DNA from: Oscillospiraceae bacterium
Lineage (GTDB): Bacteria; Bacillota; Clostridia; Oscillospirales; Ruminococcaceae
Assembly: GCA_017461565.1 (NCBI GenBank)
Contig: JAFTXQ010000002.1
Span: 62,001 to 126,000, forward strand
Length of the DNA: 64,000 nucleotides
Direction of reading: 5' to 3'
The position numbers and the translations under genes are program-made. Below, one piece after another: positions 42,188 to 50,797 of this stretch. A model generated the notes under the pieces. It ran no database searches. It worked only from the letters and a program-made list of their open reading frames with translations, and was not told the origin of the DNA. The stretch's first letter is position 1. The number at the start of each line of letters is the position of its first letter.

Positions 42188-43852
42188 ATGAACGAAAAGC
42201 TTAAATCATCCGTGACTGCCGTAAAGGAAAAGTGGAACGACGCTTCAAAGATGGCGAAGGTGTTGCTTGTCACTGTTCCTGTTGCGGTGATCACGATAAT
42301 CATAATCCTTGTAATAATTCTCAATCAGAAGGGAAGAGCAGTGCTTTTCTCGGGAGTTGAGAGAACAGAGGCGGGTCAGATCGCTACTGCTATCACGGCG
42401 CTTGGCGTTACCGATGTAACTGTCGAGGATGACGGTGATATCATCGTACCCGAGGATCAGGTAGATTATCTCCGTATGCAGATGTATATGCAGGGATATC
42501 CCTCCTCTACAACGGACTACGAGATATGGAACACGGGCGTTGATCTGTGGTCAACAGACTCGGACAAGCGTGAGGTAAAGCGCCAGCAGCTGGAGACACG
42601 TATCGGTGCGGCACTTACAACGCTCGATAAGATCGACGAGGCCACCGTGACACTGTCGCTTCCCGAGACATCTGATTATGTGCTGGTGAGCACAAAGGGC
42701 GAAAGCTCCTGCTCCGTTATACTAAAGCTCAAGAGCGGAACAGAGCTCAGTAACGAGGAGGTACGTGCGATCTACCGCAACGTAACCACCAGCGTTGAGA
42801 ATCTCACCCATGAAAATATTTCGATCATGGACACCAAGGGTAATTCTTACGAGTGGATAGATCCCGAGGATGATATAGCAGCCGACAAGGATCCTTCAGG
42901 AGTAAGCGTTGCAACACGCAGGCTCCAGTTCCAGAAGGAGTTCGAGGAGCTTCTTTACGAGGATATGAAGGAGATGTTCACCGCCGCTTTCGGCGAGGAT
43001 GGATTTGCTTTTAACGTAACAGCTATCCTGAACTACGATAATGTGGAGATCAAAAAGGACGAATATTTCCCTGAGGGCGACACCGATCATGGCGTTATAA
43101 ACGGCGAGGTACACATCCAGGAGGGCGGTTACCTTGGCGAGGACGGCGGTCTTGTAGGTGTGACTCCCAACGGCGATGAGTCACCCGATCATCCCGAGTA
43201 CGTAGGTATTGAGGATGAACAGGGCTATTACTATGATAAGGACGAGATACATTACGATGTCACCAACATCAAGACCTCCATTGAAAAGGATGGCTACGAG
43301 ATCGAAAAGCTCAGCGTTGCGCTAATGGTAAACGAGACCAATATGACCGTGGCTGAGCGTGACGGACTTGCAAACCTTGTTGCAAAGGCAGCAGGCACCG
43401 ATGTAGCCAATGTGGCAGTCTACAATATGCCCTTTGTACTCAAGGGCGGCAACGGAACAGGCGGTTCTACGATACTTGACGGTCAGGGAAGCATCCATAT
43501 CGTCACTCCCGAGGATACATACCGTGATCTGCTGCTGTTCGTTGTTATAGGACTCGGCGTGCTGCTGATAATCCTGCTGATACTGTCGCTTGTCATGAGC
43601 GGCTCCAGAAAGAGGAAGATCAGACGCAAGCAGGAGGCTGCACTTGCAGCGGCAAGCAACGCACAGTACAACGAGATGACCTCCCAGTATCACGAGGCAC
43701 CCGAGGAAGTGGACTTCAACATCGCAAGCCTTACAGAAGAGGCAGGCAAGGAGTCAAGAGAGACTATACTCAAGAGAGAGATCAGCGAATTTGCAAAGAG
43801 CAACCCCGAGATCGTTGCTTCTATTGTAAGAAATATGCTGAGAGACGAATAA
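42188..43852 (+). CDS. fliF: Flagellar MS-ring protein FliF
   Basis: A 554-residue protein. There are two membrane helices, about 24-46 and 450-474. Between them lie the ring-building motifs, with FSGVERTEAGQIATAITALG near the N-terminus, RVRRQ-like EVKRQQLETRIGAALTTLDK, and the DKDEIHYDVTNIKTSIEKDG strand. The cytoplasmic C-terminus (LKREISEFAKSNPEIVASIV) is where FliG binds. GGAGG precedes the ATG by ten bases. Confidence 0.95.
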   Translation: MNEKLKSSVTAVKEKWNDASKMAKVLLVTVPVAVITIIIILVIILNQKGRAVLFSGVERTEAGQIATAITALGVTDVTVEDDGDIIVPEDQVDYLRMQMYMQGYPSSTTDYEIWNTGVDLWSTDSDKREVKRQQLETRIGAALTTLDKIDEATVTLSLPETSDYVLVSTKGESSCSVILKLKSGTELSNEEVRAIYRNVTTSVENLTHENISIMDTKGNSYEWIDPEDDIAADKDPSGVSVATRRLQFQKEFEELLYEDMKEMFTAAFGEDGFAFNVTAILNYDNVEIKKDEYFPEGDTDHGVINGEVHIQEGGYLGEDGGLVGVTPNGDESPDHPEYVGIEDEQGYYYDKDEIHYDVTNIKTSIEKDGYEIEKLSVALMVNETNMTVAERDGLANLVAKAAGTDVANVAVYNMPFVLKGGNGTGGSTILDGQGSIHIVTPEDTYRDLLLFVVIGLGVLLIILLILSLVMSGSRKRKIRRKQEAALAAASNAQYNEMTSQYHEAPEEVDFNIASLTEEAGKESRETILKREISEFAKSNPEIVASIVRNMLRDE

Positions 43853-43874
43853 TTGACCCATCGGAGGGATATGA

Positions 43875-44894
43875 ATGGCTAGAGAAAACGGCAGGGAGCT
43901 TAACGCAGCGCAGCGTATTGCGCTGGTCGTGGCTTCCATGGGCGCAGAGAACGCCTCTTATATATATAAGCACCTTTCCGATGACGAGGTGGAATCGGTA
44001 TCAGTAGAGCTTGCAAGGCTCGACTATCAGCCCATCGATGTTGTTGAGGAGGTACTCAACGAGTTCTATGAGCTTTGCCTCACCCAGAAGGTGGTTACTG
44101 AGGGCGGTGTTGACTATGCACGAGAGATACTTGAAAAGGCTTTCGGACAGGAGGCAGCCGCAAATCTTCTCGCACGTATCACCAAGCAGCTTAAGACAAA
44201 GGCTTTCGACTTTGTAAGAAAAGCAGACTATAAGAACCTGCTGGCTATCGTTCAGAACGAGCATCCGCAGACTATCGCACTCATTCTTTCCTATGCCAGA
44301 AGCGATCAGGCTTCCGCTATACTCGCAGAGCTTCCCAAGGAGAAGCGTGTAGAGGTAGTTGAGCGTATCGCACGCATGGACAGGGCTTCTCCCGAGGTCA
44401 TCAAGTCCATCGAAAACGCACTGGAAAAGAAGTTTGCAAGCCTTGTTACCATGGATTCCATGGAGGTTGGCGGTATAAACTATGTTGCAGAGATCATGAA
44501 CAATGTAGACCGTGCCACAGAGAAGTTCATCTTCGACGAGCTGTCTGCACGTGACCAGAAGCTTGCAGACCTCATCAAGCAGAAGATGTTCGTATTCGAG
44601 GATATCATCAATCTGGACGCAATGTCTATTCAGGCGTTCACTAAGGAGATCGATCCCAAGGATCTGGCGATCGCTATCAAGGGCTCCACACAGGAGGTTG
44701 CCGAGTGTATCTTTGCAAACATCTCCTCCCGTGCAAGAGAGAGCCTGCAGGCGGATATCGAGTATCTGCACAATGTGCGTATGCGTGATGTTGAGGACGC
44801 TCAGCAGCGTATCGTATCTGTTATCAGACGTCTGGAGCAGGAGGGTGTTGTTACTATCTCCCACGGTTCCGGCGGCGACGAGATCATCGCATAA
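43875..44894 (+). CDS. fliG: Flagellar motor switch protein FliG
   Basis: A 339-residue switch component. The N-terminal FliF-binding part has QRIALVVASMGAENASYIYK. The middle has EHPQTIALILSYARSDQASA (the EHPQ motif). The C-terminal domain has the charged motor interface with KEIDPKDLAIAIKGSTQEVA. It is preceded by CGGAGGG. Confidence 0.96.
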   Translation: MARENGRELNAAQRIALVVASMGAENASYIYKHLSDDEVESVSVELARLDYQPIDVVEEVLNEFYELCLTQKVVTEGGVDYAREILEKAFGQEAAANLLARITKQLKTKAFDFVRKADYKNLLAIVQNEHPQTIALILSYARSDQASAILAELPKEKRVEVVERIARMDRASPEVIKSIENALEKKFASLVTMDSMEVGGINYVAEIMNNVDRATEKFIFDELSARDQKLADLIKQKMFVFEDIINLDAMSIQAFTKEIDPKDLAIAIKGSTQEVAECIFANISSRARESLQADIEYLHNVRMRDVEDAQQRIVSVIRRLEQEGVVTISHGSGGDEIIA

Positions 44895-44918
44895 CTCATG
44901 GATTGCGGAGGGATTTGA

Positions 44919-45812
44919 TTGGCAGTATTAAAAAGGAACTCCGTGTTCTGCGGCGGCGGTGTGGATATATCCAACAGGGTCACGGTCAGCCGTCAACCCC
45001 CGGATCGCCCCAGTCATGGGATTTCCGATATGGCGGCACAGCAGCCTGCAGATCTGGATCTGCGCATGGAGCTTATCTCCGAGCGTGAGGAACAGGTCAG
45101 GATGCAGCAGATGGAGCTGACCGCACTTAAGGAGCAATACATAGAACAGGGCAAGGATGTTATCCTTGAAGCAAAGCGCCGTGCCGAGGCCATTATACAG
45201 GAGGCCGAGGCAAATGCTGCTGATATCCTGGCACAGGCACAGTCGCAGCGTGATGATGTTTTCATCAAAGCACGTGCAGAGGGATATGAGCAGGGTAAAA
45301 AGGACGGCGTTGACGCCTGCCTTGCAGCAGGAAGAGATGTTCTCGATGAGGCGAAGACCTTTGCGGAGCAGATAAACTCCGAAAAGGAAAGGCTTTTCGA
45401 GAGCTATGAAAGAGATATCTACGACACTGTGATGGCGATAGCGAACAAGATAACGCTTGACAGCCTTACCGCTAAGGACAGCACAGTGGTAAAGAAGCTT
45501 ATAAAGAAAGCGGCGAAAGACTTCCGCAACAGCGACCGTATCCGCATCACGCTGGATAAAAACGGCGCAACGGAGGAGCTTGCCGCAGATTACGAGTATC
45601 TTAAGGAGCTTTGCGGCGGCGTTGAACACGTTGAGGTGGAGCTGTTGCCAGATGCTGAGCCGGGAACGGTCATCATCGAGAGCGGCGGTGAGATAACTGA
45701 CGCAGGCATACAGACCCAGCTCCGTATGATACAGGAGCTTGGCGAGGGCAAATTCCAGCTTCCGAGAAAACGGAAGTCCACGAGAAAGAGCGCAGCCAGG
45801 GAAGAAGAATAA
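44919..45812 (+). CDS. fliH: FliH-like flagellar export ATPase regulator
   Basis: A 297-residue protein. The N-terminus is Arg/Ser/Pro rich. About 50-150 form a coiled coil with many Gln, Glu and Ala. The C-terminal third, with DLAKKLIKKAAKDFRN- and RIRITLDKNGATEEL-like strands, resembles the FliH/SctL domain that binds FliI. The sequence is weakly conserved; position between fliG and fliI and the layout decide. The start is TTG (44919), six bases after GGAGGGA. Confidence 0.82.
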   Translation: MAVLKRNSVFCGGGVDISNRVTVSRQPPDRPSHGISDMAAQQPADLDLRMELISEREEQVRMQQMELTALKEQYIEQGKDVILEAKRRAEAIIQEAEANAADILAQAQSQRDDVFIKARAEGYEQGKKDGVDACLAAGRDVLDEAKTFAEQINSEKERLFESYERDIYDTVMAIANKITLDSLTAKDSTVVKKLIKKAAKDFRNSDRIRITLDKNGATEELAADYEYLKELCGGVEHVEVELLPDAEPGTVIIESGGEITDAGIQTQLRMIQELGEGKFQLPRKRKSTRKSAAREEE

Positions 45813-45837
45813 CAACAAGCATGGCGGAGGTCAGGAT

Positions 45838-47151
45838 TTGGATTTCGCAGCATTTCGTGATGAGATAACTAAATACGATACCTTCCGCTATATGGGAAAG
45901 ATCGAAAAGATCGTCGGAATGACGATAGAGGCAAGCGGACCTACCTGTAATATCGGTGATGTCTGCCGCATATACTCAAAGGATATGTCATCCTTTGTTC
46001 ATGCGGAGGTCGTGGGCTTCAACAAGGAAAATATCCTGCTGATGCCTTACACCGAGATAGAGGGTATAGGCCCCGGAAGTATCGTTGACAACACGGGCGA
46101 CAAGCTTGTGGTAAAAGCAGGCAGCGACCTTATCGGCCGCATCGTTGACGCCACGGGCAATCCGCTGGATGGCGGCGAGCAGCCTAACTGTCCCGATACA
46201 ATCTCGATAACGGGTATCCCCGTAAACCCTTTCACAAGACCACCTATCAAGGAAACGATACAGCTCGGTGTAAAGGCTATCGACGGTATGCTCACCATGG
46301 GCAAGGGTCAGAGAATGGGCATATTCGCAGGCTCGGGCGTTGGTAAGTCTACGCTGATGGGCATGATCGCCCGCAAGGTAAAGGCGGATGTCAACGTCAT
46401 CGCACTGGTCGGCGAGCGAGGCCGTGAGGTTCGTGAGTTTATCGAGCGTGACCTCGGACCTGAGGGCATGGCACGTTCCGTGCTTGTAGTAGCTACCTCG
46501 GATCAGCCCGCTATGATGAGAAGCAAATGTCCCCTTACCGCAACAGCGATAGCCGAATACTTCATGAAGCAGGGCAAGGATGTTCTGCTGATGATGGACA
46601 GTCTTACACGTTACGCCATGGCACTTCGTGAGGTGGGACTTTCCGTAGGTGAGCCCCCTATCGCAAGAGGCTATACGCCATCCATCTACAGCAATATGCC
46701 GAAGCTGCTGGAGCGTGCGGGTAACTTCCCCGAGGGCTCTATAACAGGCATTTACACTGTACTGGTCGAGGGCGACGACACCAACGAGCCTATTGCAGAT
46801 ACCGTCCGTGGTATCATAGACGGTCATATCATACTTTCGAGAAAGATAGCGGCGCAGAACCACTACCCCGCTATTGATATATTGCAGAGCGTCAGCCGAC
46901 TTATGTCGGAGATCGCTGACGAAGAACACAAGGATGCGGCAGGAAAGCTAAGAAACCTGCTGTCACTTTACACAAACAATTCCGACCTTATCTCTATCGG
47001 TGCGTACAAGCATGGTACAAACCCCGCACTGGACGAGGCGATAAGAAAGATCGACAGGATTAACGAGTTCCTTATGCAGCGTGTGGAGGAGGCTTACAGC
47101 CTTGAAGAGACTGTACAGCTGCTACTCCACGCTGTAAGCGATGAAAAATAA
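45838..47151 (+). CDS. fliI: Flagellum-specific ATPase FliI
   Basis: A 437-residue type III export ATPase of the F1-beta family. GIFAGSGVGKSTLMGMIARK is the P-loop. EYFMKQGKDVLLMMDSLTRY is the Walker B region, and GRIVDATGNPLDG is the N-terminal barrel signature. The start is TTG at 45838, with GGAGG seven bases upstream; the longer reading frame back to 45739 would overlap fliH heavily and lacks homology. Confidence 0.95.
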   Translation: MDFAAFRDEITKYDTFRYMGKIEKIVGMTIEASGPTCNIGDVCRIYSKDMSSFVHAEVVGFNKENILLMPYTEIEGIGPGSIVDNTGDKLVVKAGSDLIGRIVDATGNPLDGGEQPNCPDTISITGIPVNPFTRPPIKETIQLGVKAIDGMLTMGKGQRMGIFAGSGVGKSTLMGMIARKVKADVNVIALVGERGREVREFIERDLGPEGMARSVLVVATSDQPAMMRSKCPLTATAIAEYFMKQGKDVLLMMDSLTRYAMALREVGLSVGEPPIARGYTPSIYSNMPKLLERAGNFPEGSITGIYTVLVEGDDTNEPIADTVRGIIDGHIILSRKIAAQNHYPAIDILQSVSRLMSEIADEEHKDAAGKLRNLLSLYTNNSDLISIGAYKHGTNPALDEAIRKIDRINEFLMQRVEEAYSLEETVQLLLHAVSDEK

Positions 47152-47163
47152 GGATGATCTTTG

Positions 47164-47610
47164 ATGAAGAAATTCCGGTTCACGCTCCAGAAGCTCAAGG
47201 ATTTCCGTGAGCAGGAGCTTGATCGTCAGAAGAACACGCTGAATGCGCTCCGTGGAGAGCTTCTCAGGATAGAAGCGGCGACGGAGGAGCTTCGCAGAAA
47301 GGTGGCAGCCGAAAGTGCGGATCTTGAAAGGATCTGCTCTGAGGGCGCACAGGTCTACGAGGTCTCGGTGCGCAAGCGCTATATAGTGACGCTCCAGCAG
47401 GAGATACACATGAAGGAAGCGCAGGCCGCCGAAAAACGCATTGAGATAGAAAAGCAGCTTGGCATCGTGGTGGAAGCCACAAAGGATGTAAAGACTCTCG
47501 AAAAGCTTGAAGAAAAGCAGCTTGAGGAGTACAAGGCGCTTGAGATAAAGGAAAACGAACAGTTTATTGAGGAGTTCGTTTCGGGGGCTTCGATAAGAGG
47601 CTCCACATGA
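47164..47610 (+). CDS. fliJ: Flagellar export chaperone FliJ
   Basis: A 148-residue coiled-coil protein, basic at the start (KKFRFTLQKLKDFREQELD) and heavily helical to the end, as in FliJ. The 3-residue motif FRFxLQKLxxFRE is the family mark. ATG at 47164 or TTG at 47161 could start it. It binds FliI/FlhA during export. Confidence 0.88.
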   Translation: MKKFRFTLQKLKDFREQELDRQKNTLNALRGELLRIEAATEELRRKVAAESADLERICSEGAQVYEVSVRKRYIVTLQQEIHMKEAQAAEKRIEIEKQLGIVVEATKDVKTLEKLEEKQLEEYKALEIKENEQFIEEFVSGASIRGST

Positions 47611-47675
47611 TATGATATCAGGGCGAAAGCCATGATATATACTATTTTAATATAAAGGGAGGTGAAACAGAAGAT

Positions 47676-49385
47676 ATGGCAGTATCAATGAATGCCGGTT
47701 TCATGAGAAGCGATTACATGATCTCCGACGCTGCACTGCCAATGCGAATGGAAGAGCTGGAACAGCTTGAACAGACTGCTGAATTCGCCGAGATACTCGG
47801 TGGTTTCGGTGATGTGCCTGCCGATGATATGGCACAAATGCCGACAGAGCAGCCTGCCGAGACCGTTGAAGCGGTTGTGGATGTTCCCGATCACGAGAAT
47901 GAGTTTAATGGGATGGAGCTTACAAAGCCCGTTCTCAGTAAGTCAGAACTTAAGGCGCTGGCAAGAGCTGTGGCAAGTGGTGAGATGAAGCTCAGCGAGA
48001 TCCCGCAGGAGCTTGTTACAGATCAGCTGCTGACCGTCATCGCCATGATGATGTTAGGCATCCCCGAGGACGAGATCCCTGCACTCAGCGAGGTTTCTGA
48101 AGTGGTTCAGGAAAACGTGGTGGCAGCAGTAGCTACCCCTGATACGGACTCGCTCAATACCGTTACGTCAAAGGTCGTACAGGAGATATTGCCCGAGCTT
48201 AAGGCCGCTGATAAATCGGATGAGCTTTACCAGCTTATTGCAAAGCTCGCAGAAACAGCATCCGATGAAAATGCCGATGAAAATGCCGATGAAACAGTCG
48301 TGCAGACTATCGAGAGCATGGTTGCCCGGATGGTCAGGACAGAAGACGCCGGTGCAGATACCAACGTTGAAGCAACGTTAGAAGTCAAGCAGACAGTGGA
48401 TGAGGTCATCGGGTTCGCTGAACAGACGGCACAGCCTGTTACTGAGAATGCAGCTCCCGTTGTAGCGGACGCTGAAAAAACGACCGCAGATGCTATCGTA
48501 ACGGATCACGTCGCAGCAAATGTTCAGGCAGAGATCGGAACACAGGCGGTGAGAGCGACAGACGCTCCCGCTCAGCACGAACAGCGCAATATGTCGGCTG
48601 AAAGCGGAACGAACGCTTCACAGAATATGTATGCAGCAGAAAAGACCGCAGTATCCGATGAGTTTGAGCAGATCAGAAGCATCATTTCCGAGGTCAGAGT
48701 GACCAGAAACGAGCAGAGCGCAGAGCACAAAGTTCCCGAGCAGGCCTTTGTATCGCAGGAGGTCGTTACAGGCGAGAACGCAAAGAGCAGAGTCGTTGTA
48801 AAATCCGATGAGCTGATGATGCTGAAAAACGCAGCAAAGCCCGCAGCAGAGATCAGGATGGATGCACCCACAGCTGATACAGACAGTGCTCAGGTAATGC
48901 GGGATGCAGCAGTTACGCTCCAGCCTATGGGCGAGCAGCTCCCCGTTGTGTTCACGAGAACAGACGGAACAGAGGTGCTTGTACAGCCTGAAGAGGTACT
49001 CAAGCAGGTGACAGAAAGCATAGTTCAGCAGTCCACGACAGCCGAGGGCGATACAGAGTACAGCATCACGCTCACTCCCGAGGATCTCGGAAGCATCACT
49101 GTAAAGCTGACAAAGGCGGTTGACGGTTCTCTTTCCGTAAGCATTATGGCTGACAACGCCAAAACGCAGCGTATCATCGAGGAAAACGGTTACGCTATCC
49201 AGAACAGCCTTAAGCAGAATGGCATTGAGCTTGAAAGCTGGCAGACAGTAAACGAGTCCAACCATGAAGCAAGGGCAGAGGATTACAGCAACAGCAGCAG
49301 AAATCCTTATTATCACGCTGAGGAAAACACCGACAGCGAGGATGAGGAGGACACAAGCTTTGCAGAGCTGATATCGGCGATGTAA
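47676..49385 (+). CDS. fliK: Flagellar hook-length control protein FliK
   Basis: A 569-residue protein. The first 400 residues are of low complexity, Ala-, Glu-, Val- and Thr-rich, with an exact 12-base tandem repeat near 48264-48294 (residues NADENADE). The C-terminal domain (about 420-520) has the FliK signature ITLTPEDLGSITVKLTKAVD and IIEENGYAIQNSLKQNGIEL. FliK measures the hook and switches export substrate. GGAGGTG lies 10 bases upstream of the ATG. Confidence 0.9.
   Translation: MAVSMNAGFMRSDYMISDAALPMRMEELEQLEQTAEFAEILGGFGDVPADDMAQMPTEQPAETVEAVVDVPDHENEFNGMELTKPVLSKSELKALARAVASGEMKLSEIPQELVTDQLLTVIAMMMLGIPEDEIPALSEVSEVVQENVVAAVATPDTDSLNTVTSKVVQEILPELKAADKSDELYQLIAKLAETASDENADENADETVVQTIESMVARMVRTEDAGADTNVEATLEVKQTVDEVIGFAEQTAQPVTENAAPVVADAEKTTADAIVTDHVAANVQAEIGTQAVRATDAPAQHEQRNMSAESGTNASQNMYAAEKTAVSDEFEQIRSIISEVRVTRNEQSAEHKVPEQAFVSQEVVTGENAKSRVVVKSDELMMLKNAAKPAAEIRMDAPTADTDSAQVMRDAAVTLQPMGEQLPVVFTRTDGTEVLVQPEEVLKQVTESIVQQSTTAEGDTEYSITLTPEDLGSITVKLTKAVDGSLSVSIMADNAKTQRIIEENGYAIQNSLKQNGIELESWQTVNESNHEARAEDYSNSSRNPYYHAEENTDSEDEEDTSFAELISAM
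48264..48294 (+). repeat. 12-base tandem repeat inside fliK
   Basis: GATGAAAATGCC occurs twice exactly and a third time in part. It encodes repeated DENA and lies in the disordered part of FliK, where length variation is tolerated. Confidence 0.8.
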
Positions 49386-49415
49386 GGCGAAAAAATCTAT
49401 GAAAGGAGAAAAAGC

Positions 49416-50264
49416 ATGGCAGATACCACTATAACAGGATATCTTTCCAGTTATGATCAGATCCAGGCAAACCATGAGAAGTATGCGGATAAATTTGCGG
49501 ACAACAATAAGGATCTTGTAAATTCCGAGACATTCCTTAACCTGCTGGTTGCGGAAATGACCAATCAGGACCCGCTGGAGCCTACATCCAATACCGAGTT
49601 CGTTACACAGATGGCTCAGTTTACACAGCTTCAGTATTCGCAGGATTCAAGTACATACGCAAAGGCAAACTACGCAGCGTCCCTCGTGGGCAAGACGGTC
49701 ACTGCATCCAAAATGGACGGCGCAGAGCTTGTTACAAAAACGGGCGTTGTTGAAAGCGTTGTCAAGAGCGGCGACAGCTACACGGTGAGTGTTGGCGGTG
49801 AAAGCTTTGATATCTCCAAGATCAGTTCCGTTGCAGAGGCCACCGATAAGTCCGAAAGCACAGATGGCACTTCTGGTGTTATCTCGGGCACAAATGCACT
49901 GGGCGATACTATCGCAAGGGCTTCCATGATGATCGGTATGCACGCAACAGTCAAGGCAAAGACCGATTCGGGCGATGTCGTTGACGCAGGCGTTATCGAC
50001 TCCATTCAGGTAAAGAACGGCGAGGTACACATCGTTCTCGGTGATATTTCCTACAAGCTGTCCGATGTCGTAGAGGTGAAATATCCTGAATTTGCCGGAG
50101 GCACAGAGGAAACAGAACCCGCTCCCGAGGTAGCAGACACATCCGCAGAGGACGATATCATTGACGAGCAGATCTATGAGATGCTTGACGAGCTTATGGC
50201 TGACATCCAGCAGGATGAGGATGTACAGGACCTTGCAGATATCGAAGAAACAGAAGAAGCTTAA
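49416..50264 (+). CDS. flgD: Flagellar hook-capping protein FlgD
   Basis: A 282-residue hook assembly scaffold. FLNLLVAEMTNQDPLEPTSN and TEFVTQMAQFTQLQYSQD are the FlgD N-terminal signature. The C-terminal 70 residues are acidic and Glu/Asp-rich, ending EEAEA-like, which is longer than usual. It follows fliK after 30 bases with GAAAGGAG. Confidence 0.92.
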   Translation: MADTTITGYLSSYDQIQANHEKYADKFADNNKDLVNSETFLNLLVAEMTNQDPLEPTSNTEFVTQMAQFTQLQYSQDSSTYAKANYAASLVGKTVTASKMDGAELVTKTGVVESVVKSGDSYTVSVGGESFDISKISSVAEATDKSESTDGTSGVISGTNALGDTIARASMMIGMHATVKAKTDSGDVVDAGVIDSIQVKNGEVHIVLGDISYKLSDVVEVKYPEFAGGTEETEPAPEVADTSAEDDIIDEQIYEMLDELMADIQQDEDVQDLADIEETEEA

Positions 50265-50291
50265 GACACACAGGCACGGAGGCTGAACAAT

Positions 50292-50708
50292 ATGCTGATA
50301 AGCGAGTATTTGGCGCTTCGCAATCAGATCAGCGTTACCACAGGAAACCCTGTCAGCACGAATATTCCGAGCACTGCGGTACAGGATGCCGCACAGGAGG
50401 GCTCGTTCGCAGCGGCTTTGCAGGAAAAGCTTGCAGAGAAGCAGCAGACAGGCGGCGTGGAGTTTTCCAGACACGCTATACAGCGACTGGAACAGAGAAG
50501 CATCGACCTTGCGTCGGGCGACACCCTTGAAAGACTTAACAGGGGCGTTGAGATAGCGGCGGACAAGGGCAGCAACGAAACACTTGTTCTTGTGGATCAG
50601 ACAGCATTTGTTGTGAGCGTTAAGAACAACAAGGTAATCACGACCCTCTCCAATGAGGATCTCAGAGGCAACATTTTCACTAACATAGATTCGACCGTTA
50701 TTATATGA
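50292..50708 (+). CDS. Flagellar operon protein, TIGR02530 family
   Basis: A 138-residue protein of the conserved flagellar family between flgD and flgE. FSRHAIQRLEQRSIDLAS, GSNETLVLVDQTAFVVSVKN and NVITTLS... NIFTNIDSTVII are the conserved blocks. The function is unknown. ACGGAGGC precedes the ATG. It lies ahead of the hook gene. Confidence 0.9.
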   Translation: MLISEYLALRNQISVTTGNPVSTNIPSTAVQDAAQEGSFAAALQEKLAEKQQTGGVEFSRHAIQRLEQRSIDLASGDTLERLNRGVEIAADKGSNETLVLVDQTAFVVSVKNNKVITTLSNEDLRGNIFTNIDSTVII

Positions 50709-50797
50709 ACGGACCTTTTCAGGAATTCATGCCGCAGTTCCGATTGAACCACGGCACACGGCGGATCTGAATACTATCAAACTTTGGAGGTCACAAA